The position numbers were made by a program, and so were the translations under genes. From Microbacterium atlanticum (lineage in GTDB: Bacteria > Actinomycetota > Actinomycetes > Actinomycetales > Microbacteriaceae), in contig NZ_CP063813.1 in assembly GCF_015277815.1 (NCBI RefSeq), forward strand, positions 3,596,001 to 3,660,000: DNA of 64,000 nt, given 5' to 3'. Each line of letters begins with the position of its first letter. Within the stretch, counting starts at the first letter, position 1. The notes below the pieces were generated by a model. That model was not told where the DNA came from. It made no database searches and saw nothing but the letters and a program-made list of their open reading frames with translations. Below, in pieces: positions 59,013-64,000 of this stretch.

Positions 59013-59888
59013 TCACCGGGCAACAGTCTCCACGGCCCGCGTGACGCGGTCGCGCCGCGCGCCGGCCACGCGGCACACGACGTAGATGACGAACGAGATG
59101 GTGGTGATGTACGGGCTCACGGGCAGCGTTCCCATGATCGCCAGCAGGATGCCTCCCACCGCCGAGACGAAGCCGAACAGCGCCGCCAGCAGCGGCACCG
59201 ACACCGGTCCGGCGACGATCCGCATCGCCGCCGCTGCCGGCGTCACGAGCAGCGCCATCACCAGCAGGGCGCCGATGATGTGCACCGCCACGGCCACGAT
59301 GAGCCCCAGCAGCAGCATGAAGCCGAGCGACACGGCCGTCGTCGGCACCCCCCGCGCGGCGGCGGACTGCGGGTCGAGCGAGTCGAATCGCAGCGGCCGC
59401 CAGATGAGCAGCAGGCCGAGCAGCACGACGGCTCCGATCCCGATGAGCCAGCCCAGCTGCCCGGTCTGCACCGAGACGATCTGTCCGGTGAGCAGGCTGA
59501 AGCGGTTCGCGCTGCGCCCGTCGTACAGCGAGAGGAACAGGATGCCGAGCCCGAGCCCGAACGGCATCAGCACGCCGATGATCGAGTTGCGGTCGCGCGC
59601 CCTGGCGCCCAGGACGCCGATGAGGGCCGCGGCGATGAGCGATCCGACGATGGACCCCGTCACCACGTCCCACCCGATGAGGAGGGCCGCCGCCGCACCG
59701 GCGAACGACAGCTCGCTGATGCCGTGTACGGCGAACGCCATGTCGCGCTGCATCACGAAGACGCCGATGAGCCCGCCGACGAGGCCCAGCACGGCACCCG
59801 CCCAGACCGAGTTCGACACCAGCGCGAGGATCTCGCCGTAGACCGGCAGACCCCCGAACATCGCGTCCGCGACGTCGCCCCAGTTCAT
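59013..59888 (-). CDS. znuB: Zinc ABC transporter permease (ZnuB)
   Basis: 291 residues from ATG 59888. It has about eight helices of the ABC-3 family: LGLVGGLIGVFVMQRDMAFA, VHGISELSFAGAAAALLIGW, SIIGVLMPFGLGLGILFLSL and ALLVMALLVTPAAAAMRIVA, all conserved. It forms the channel for Zn2+ (possibly Mn2+) uptake. Its start overlaps the znuC stop by 4 bases (ATGA). It is last gene of znuA-znuC-znuB. Confidence 0.94.
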   Translation of the reverse strand: MNWGDVADAMFGGLPVYGEILALVSNSVWAGAVLGLVGGLIGVFVMQRDMAFAVHGISELSFAGAAAALLIGWDVVTGSIVGSLIAAALIGVLGARARDRNSIIGVLMPFGLGLGILFLSLYDGRSANRFSLLTGQIVSVQTGQLGWLIGIGAVVLLGLLLIWRPLRFDSLDPQSAAARGVPTTAVSLGFMLLLGLIVAVAVHIIGALLVMALLVTPAAAAMRIVAGPVSVPLLAALFGFVSAVGGILLAIMGTLPVSPYITTISFVIYVVCRVAGARRDRVTRAVETVAR

Positions 59889-60712
59889 GCGTGCGCCTCG
59901 TCGTGGTGGTGGTGGGATGCCTCGGCATCGGGCGCGCCGACCACCACGAGCCGGTCGCCCGCCCGCAGCACGAACACGTGCGCGCCGTAGAGCGCTGTGA
60001 GGACGTCCGAGCGGAGCACCTCCTGCGGCGTGCCGAGGGTGAACCGCCCGTTCGCGATGTACAGGATGCGGTCGACCTTTCCCAGCAGCGGGTTGATGTC
60101 GTGCGTGACCAGCAGCACCGCGGCATCCTTCTCCCGGCGGTGGCGGTCGATCAGACCGATCACCGCCTGCTGGTTGGCGAGGTCGAGGCTCGTGAGCGGC
60201 TCGTCGCACAGCAGGAGCCGCGGGTCGTCGGCGAGCGCCTGCCCGGCGCGCAGCCGCTGCTGCTCGCCGCCGGAGAGCAGGCCGATGGGCCGGTCGGCGA
60301 AATCGCCGGCGCCGACGGCGTCGATGAGCGCGTCGACGCGGGCCCGCTCGCCACGGCGGGGGAAGGGCAGGCCGAACCGGTGGCCGTCGACGCCGAGGGT
60401 GACGAGGTCGCGTCCGCGCAGCGAGGTGTCGCGCGGCAGCGGACGCGCCTGCGGGATGTAGCCGATGCGTCGGTTCCCCCGCCGCTGCACCGGCGACCCG
60501 TCGACGGTGATGTCGCCGCGCGAGAGCGGCTCCAGGCCGAGGATGGCACGCAGCAGCGTCGTCTTGCCCGAGCCGCTCGGCCCGAGCACCGCCACGAGCT
60601 CGCCCTCGTGGACGTCGAGGTCCAGGCCCGACCACAGCTCGCGATCGCCGCGCTGCAGAGCGGCGTCGCGAATGCTGATCACGACGGGAGCGCCCGGCGA
60701 GGCGGGGCTCAC
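59885..60712 (-). CDS. znuC: Zinc ABC transporter ATP-binding protein (ZnuC)
   Basis: 275 residues from GTG 60712, which overlaps the znuA stop (GTGA). Walker A is LGPSGSGKTTLLRAILG, the signature LSGGEQQRLRAGQALA, Walker B LLLCDEPLTSLD and the switch VTHDIN. The C-terminus ends in a His cluster (SHHHHDE), common in zinc ABC ATPases. Confidence 0.95.
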   Translation of the reverse strand: MSPASPGAPVVISIRDAALQRGDRELWSGLDLDVHEGELVAVLGPSGSGKTTLLRAILGLEPLSRGDITVDGSPVQRRGNRRIGYIPQARPLPRDTSLRGRDLVTLGVDGHRFGLPFPRRGERARVDALIDAVGAGDFADRPIGLLSGGEQQRLRAGQALADDPRLLLCDEPLTSLDLANQQAVIGLIDRHRREKDAAVLLVTHDINPLLGKVDRILYIANGRFTLGTPQEVLRSDVLTALYGAHVFVLRAGDRLVVVGAPDAEASHHHHDEAHA

Positions 60713-61719
60713 CCGTCCAGCGCCGCGCTCAGCGCCTCGATGTTCGCCTGCATCCACGAGAGGTAAGTCTCCCCCTCCGGCAGCGTTTCCGAAAACGCGA
60801 TCACCGGGATGCCGAGCTCCTCGGCCACGCCCACGATCTCCTCGGTCTCGGCGCCGCCGGTCTGCGTGTTGGTGATGACGACACTCACGGCGCCGTCTCG
60901 CAGGAGCCCGAGGGATTCGAGCAGCGTCGCGGGCGCGACATCCTGCCCTTCCTCGACGGCCTCGCTGAAGGCGTCCGGCGTGGCGTTCTCGAGGCCGGCG
61001 GCCGACACCAGGTACGCCGGCACCGGCTCGGTGACGAAGACCTGCGCACCGGCGTGGGCGGTCGTGATGTCGGCGAGCGAGGCTTCGAGCTGCTCGACCT
61101 CGGCGCCGAACGCCTCGGCGTTGTCCGCGAACGTCTCGGCATCGTCGGGGCTCAGCGCGGCGAGCTCGTCGGCGATCGCCGCCGCGACGTGTGCGACGGT
61201 GTGCGGGTCGTACCAGACGTGCTCGTTGAACCCCTCGACGTGGTCATGGTCGTGCCCGTGATCGCCGGCCTCGTCATGAGCCTCGTCGTCGGCTCCGGCC
61301 GCCTCGTCGGCCTCCGCTTCGTCGTGGCCGTCATTCTCGGGCCAGTCGTGCGAGTGCTCCACTGCCGTCACGACCGGCGCCTCGCTGCCACTGGATTCGA
61401 TCAGGGCGTCGATGAACGCGTCGTACCCGCCGCCGTTCTCGACGATGAGGTCGGCCTTCGACACCGAGAGCTGGTCGCGGGCGCTGGGCTCGAAGGAGTG
61501 CGGATCCTGCGACGCATTGGCGACGATCGACGTCACCTCGACCAGGTCGCCGCCGACCTGCGCCGCGATCTGCCCGTAGACGTCGGTCGACGCGACGACC
61601 GAGAGTCGTCCAGCGGCGGCGGCCTCGTCCGCTTGCTGACCGCTCGCGCATCCGGCGAGGACGAGAACGGATGCCGCGGCGAGGCCGGCGAGCGCGAGGG
61701 AGCGTCGGGGGGAGGTCAT
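60709..61719 (-). CDS. znuA: Zinc ABC transporter substrate-binding lipoprotein (ZnuA)
   Basis: 336 residues from ATG 61719. The lipobox is VLAGC (Cys about residue 24). The cluster A-I/TroA fold shows VVASTDVYGQIAAQVGG, ASQDPHSFEPSARDQL, NEHVWYDPHTVAHVAAAIAD and VVITNTQTGG. A flexible loop at about residues 120-155 is rich in His and acidic residues (GDHGHDHDHVEG), the zinc-collecting loop of ZnuA. The promoter carries a Zur-type site and leaves almost no leader, so the mRNA may be leaderless. Confidence 0.95.
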   Translation of the reverse strand: MTSPRRSLALAGLAAASVLVLAGCASGQQADEAAAAGRLSVVASTDVYGQIAAQVGGDLVEVTSIVANASQDPHSFEPSARDQLSVSKADLIVENGGGYDAFIDALIESSGSEAPVVTAVEHSHDWPENDGHDEAEADEAAGADDEAHDEAGDHGHDHDHVEGFNEHVWYDPHTVAHVAAAIADELAALSPDDAETFADNAEAFGAEVEQLEASLADITTAHAGAQVFVTEPVPAYLVSAAGLENATPDAFSEAVEEGQDVAPATLLESLGLLRDGAVSVVITNTQTGGAETEEIVGVAEELGIPVIAFSETLPEGETYLSWMQANIEALSAALDG

Positions 61720-61726
61720 GCCCTCC

Positions 61727-61755
61727 ACTCTAACGCTATTGATAATCGTTCTCAA
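61727..61755 (-). promoter_or_regulatory. znuACB promoter
   Basis: On the minus strand TTGAGA (61755-61750), a 17-base spacer and TAGAGT (61732-61727). The -10 ends seven bases before the znuA ATG, so transcription would begin at or next to the start codon. Confidence 0.7.
61739..61755. promoter_or_regulatory. Zur-type operator
   Basis: TTGATAATCGTTCTCAA, a near-perfect dyad (two mismatched pairs around a central C) with the Fur-superfamily TGATAATNATTNTCA-like pattern, AT-rich in a GC-rich setting. It overlaps the -35 and spacer of the znuA promoter. Confidence 0.75.
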
Positions 61756-61870
61756 AGCGAGGTGGCCGCCCGGGAAGAACGCGGACGACGCCGCCGCACC
61801 GGCTATCGCGCCGCCGGTCGGAGGTCAAGCCCGCCTCCGGCCCCGCCGCAGACGTCGTAGCGTGGCGAGC

Positions 61871-63364
61871 ATGACCGTGGTCCGAGCTTCAGCGAGCCCG
61901 CTCGCGCCCGGTCGCCAGGTGGCGGTGACCTGGGGGATCCCCGACCGGTTCGGGGGGATGACGAGCGCGCTGCTGCGCCGATCCCGCCTGTTCGCCCAGA
62001 CGGGCGCTGCGACGACGGTGGTGACGCTGGAGGATCGGCCGGACTACGACGTCGTCCGCGCGCGCCTCCGCGAGCGCGGCGAGCTCGAGGGCGGGGTCGA
62101 GCTGCGCAACATCTACGAGGACTTCCGCATCGCGCACCGCGAGCCGATCGACGCTCCCGCGGCCCCTGCCGCACCGGCGCGCCCAGCGGACGACGAAGCC
62201 GTGTCGCCCGCCGGTGCGGTGCATCGATGGCGCGAGGGCGCCGAGGTGGTGCGCGTCGAGCACCGCCGCGCCGACGGCTCGCTCGCGGTGCTCGAGAGCC
62301 GCCCGCACCCCGAAGCCGCGAAGCGCACGGTCACGACCTTCGACCCGGCCGGGCGCCCGACCGGAAGGTGGAGCACCGTGCGGCGCTTCCGGCTGGCCTG
62401 GCTCGACGAGGTGCTCGGGGGCGCTCCCGCGATCCTCGTGGTCGACAGCAAGGTCGCCGCCCGCGTGCTGCAGCACTACCGTCGGCGCCACGTGACGCTG
62501 ATCCACCTCGTGCACGGGGCGCACACCGATCGCGCCGGGCGGCTCACCCCGCTGCGGCGGGAAGTGTTCGAGCACCTCGACCGGTGGGACGCGGTGGCGT
62601 TCCTGACCGACCGTCAACGGCTGGCGGCGATGACTCACGTCGGCGACGGGCGCAACTTCGTGAGCGTGTCGAATGTCGTCACCATCCCGGAACGGATGCC
62701 CCGCCTCCCGCCCGATCGCCTGCACGGCGTCATCGCGAGCGGGCTCAGCCGCCGCAAGCGCATCGAGCACGCCCTGGAAGCGGTCGCCCGCGTCCGCGCG
62801 CTCGGTGTGCCGGTGACGCTGGAGGTCGTCGGCGACGGCCCCCAGCGCCGGCCTCTCGAGGCGGAGGCCCGCCGGCTCGGCCTCGCCGAGGCGGTGACGT
62901 TCACCGGCTACTCGCCACGCGGCGCCGAGCGCTTCCGCGACGGCGCCTGGACCCTGCTCACCAGCAGATCCGAGGGGGAATCGCTGTCGCTCCTCGAGGC
63001 GATGGGGGCGGGATGCCTGCCGATCGCGTACGACATCCCCTACGGCCCCGCCGACGCGATCCACCACGGTCGCTCGGGTTACCTGATCCCCGACGCCGAT
63101 GTCGCCGGGGTCGCGAGCGCCCTCATCGCGTTGTGCGAACTGGACGAGGATCGTCTGGCGGCGATGCGAAGCGCCGCGCGCCAGGTCGCGCAGGGCTACG
63201 GGCCGGACGCGGTGCTCTCGAAATGGGGGCGGGCGCAGGCGGCCGCCGTGCGTCGGCACGCCGAACGCCAGCCGCCCCCGCCGCCGCTTCTGCGCCGGGC
63301 TGCCGGCCGCGTCAGTCGAGCAGCAGCGCGGGCTCTTCGAGGATCGAGGCGACGTCCGCGATGA
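61871..63364 (+). CDS. Glycosyltransferase family 4-type protein (TagE/GT4-like)
   Basis: 497 residues from ATG 61871. The N-terminal Rossmann domain begins [20 protein letters not shown]; a middle section [20 protein letters not shown] and a beta domain precede the GT4 donor-binding half: [40 protein letters not shown] and [20 protein letters not shown] (E-x7-E type motif). This resembles poly(glycerol-phosphate) or wall-teichoic-acid glucosyltransferases. The acceptor is unknown. The Arg-rich C-terminus overlaps the convergent E2 gene by 53 bases. Confidence 0.85.
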   Translation: MTVVRASASPLAPGRQVAVTWGIPDRFGGMTSALLRRSRLFAQTGAATTVVTLEDRPDYDVVRARLRERGELEGGVELRNIYEDFRIAHREPIDAPAAPAAPARPADDEAVSPAGAVHRWREGAEVVRVEHRRADGSLAVLESRPHPEAAKRTVTTFDPAGRPTGRWSTVRRFRLAWLDEVLGGAPAILVVDSKVAARVLQHYRRRHVTLIHLVHGAHTDRAGRLTPLRREVFEHLDRWDAVAFLTDRQRLAAMTHVGDGRNFVSVSNVVTIPERMPRLPPDRLHGVIASGLSRRKRIEHALEAVARVRALGVPVTLEVVGDGPQRRPLEAEARRLGLAEAVTFTGYSPRGAERFRDGAWTLLTSRSEGESLSLLEAMGAGCLPIAYDIPYGPADAIHHGRSGYLIPDADVAGVASALIALCELDEDRLAAMRSAARQVAQGYGPDAVLSKWGRAQAAAVRRHAERQPPPPPLLRRAAGRVSRAAARALRGSRRRPR

Positions 63365-64000
63365 ACCGCGACATCCCGTCGCCGTCCACCACGCGGTGAT
63401 CGAACGAGCCGGCGACGGTGGTGACCCACCGCGGACGCACCTCGCCGTCGACGACCCACGGCTTCTGGCGGATCGTGCCCAGGGCGACGATGCCCGCCTC
63501 GCCGGGGTTGATGATCGGGGTGCCCGCGTCCATGCCGAACACGCCGATGTTGGTGATGGTGATGGTGCCGCCCTGCTGATCGCCCGGCGTCGTCTTGCCC
63601 TCCCGCGCCGTGAGCGTGAGCTTCTCGAGGGCGCGGGCGAGATCGCGCATCGACAGGTCCTGGGCATCCTTGATGTTGGGCACCAGGAGGCCCCGCGGCG
63701 TAGCCGCCGCGATGCCGAGGTTGACGTAGCGGCGCACGCGGATCTCGGCTCCGCCCTCGGCGTCCACCCACGCGGCGTTGACCATCGGCGTGCGACGGGC
63801 CGCCCAGATCACGGCGCGCGCCATGATCAGCAGCGGCGAGACCTTGGTGTCGGCGAAGTCCGGCGAGGCCTTGAGCCGCTTGACGAGCTCCATCGTGCGG
63901 GTGGCGTCGACATCGGTCCACACCGACACGTGCGGGGCCGAGTAGGCCGACTGCACCATGGCCGACGATGTGGCCTTGCGCACGCCCTTGACGGCGATGG
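63312..64000 (-). CDS. 2-oxo acid dehydrogenase E2 component, C-terminal catalytic domain, partial
   Basis: The gene continues beyond the right edge; about 229 residues are visible, beginning in the conserved [10 protein letters not shown] stretch that opens the acyltransferase domain. It includes [60 protein letters not shown] and the catalytic [15 protein letters not shown] (HxxxDG). It transfers acyl groups from lipoamide to CoA. Whether the complex is for pyruvate or branched-chain keto acids cannot be told without the missing part. Confidence 0.95.
   Translation of the reverse strand, partial: IAVKGVRKATSSAMVQSAYSAPHVSVWTDVDATRTMELVKRLKASPDFADTKVSPLLIMARAVIWAARRTPMVNAAWVDAEGGAEIRVRRYVNLGIAAATPRGLLVPNIKDAQDLSMRDLARALEKLTLTAREGKTTPGDQQGGTITITNIGVFGMDAGTPIINPGEAGIVALGTIRQKPWVVDGEVRPRWVTTVAGSFDHRVVDGDGMSRFIADVASILEEPALLLD

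Noticed and set aside
58652..59023. N-terminal extension of Zur through the 84-bp repeats
   Set aside because: The frame stays open only because 84 is a multiple of three; Fur proteins start at MAQRN, and the extension is a repeated low-complexity sequence.

Overview
The window is a gene-dense, very high-GC chromosomal segment of an actinobacterium, most likely Microbacterium or a close relative in the Microbacteriaceae. Support: strong G/C third positions, frequent GTG starts, a dnaK-grpE-dnaJ-hspR operon with HspR (HAIR) operators, a DtxR-type iron box, a DUF222/HNH endonuclease, short DUF6325/SHOCT clusters and several leaderless-type promoters. I see no rRNA, phage, insertion sequence or CRISPR array. 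There is one tRNA, tRNA-Gly(CCC).

Layout. 0-9 kb: the end of a cardiolipin-synthase-like gene, two AI-2E-family permeases, a SHOCT/DUF6325/SHOCT cluster, a K+ channel, a YfeO-type CLC protein, a DUF998 membrane protein and a DUF2252 kinase-like protein. 9-13.4 kb: the heat-shock operon on the minus strand with two HAIR operators around its promoter. 13.4-19 kb: membrane transporters (DHA2 MFS, UMF1 MFS, BCCT). 18.9-20.5 kb: two divergent winged-helix regulators, both carrying His-rich segments, around an array of CATG half-sites.

20.6-32.7 kb is the metabolic centrepiece. A sirohydrochlorin chelatase is followed by one long, translationally coupled operon: a short Cys-containing leader ORF, sulfite reductase, CysH, CysD, CysN, a sulfonate/nitrate-type ABC transporter, uroporphyrinogen-III methyltransferase (siroheme branch), an FprA-like ferredoxin reductase, a 7Fe ferredoxin and a thioredoxin-reductase-like flavoprotein. 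Together these cover sulfur uptake, activation and reduction of sulfate to sulfide, the siroheme cofactor, and electron supply.

32.7-50 kb is mixed: a pair of tandem paralogous single-span membrane proteins, dCTP deaminase, tRNA-Gly, KDPG aldolase with a sugar kinase, a YbdK-type ligase, a Gfo/Idh/MocA oxidoreductase, an EamA exporter, a serine-hydrolase-fold lipoprotein that has lost its catalytic residues, an iron-regulated DUF2470/heme oxygenase pair, a Pif1-like helicase behind a MerR regulator, a MerR-controlled flavoprotein, a CopD/CtaG copper protein and HU.

50-64 kb: an esterase, rpmB-rpmG-rpsN (L33 and S14 without zinc-binding cysteines), DUF222/HNH, 3-methyladenine glycosylase, and a metal-homeostasis block: TIGR03943 protein plus COG0701 permease, a Fur/Zur regulator and znuABC with a Zur-type operator. 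A glycosyltransferase and the end of an E2 acyltransferase close the window.

The most unusual features are non-coding or modular. (i) Families of palindromic intergenic repeats, one copy of which sits in frame inside a protein. (ii) Two tandem arrays sharing a core in opposite orientation. (iii) A candidate cysteine-responsive leader peptide. (iv) The His-rich divergent regulator pair. (v) A 24-bp perfect palindrome whose two arms each begin an ATG-AAG-TCA reading frame.
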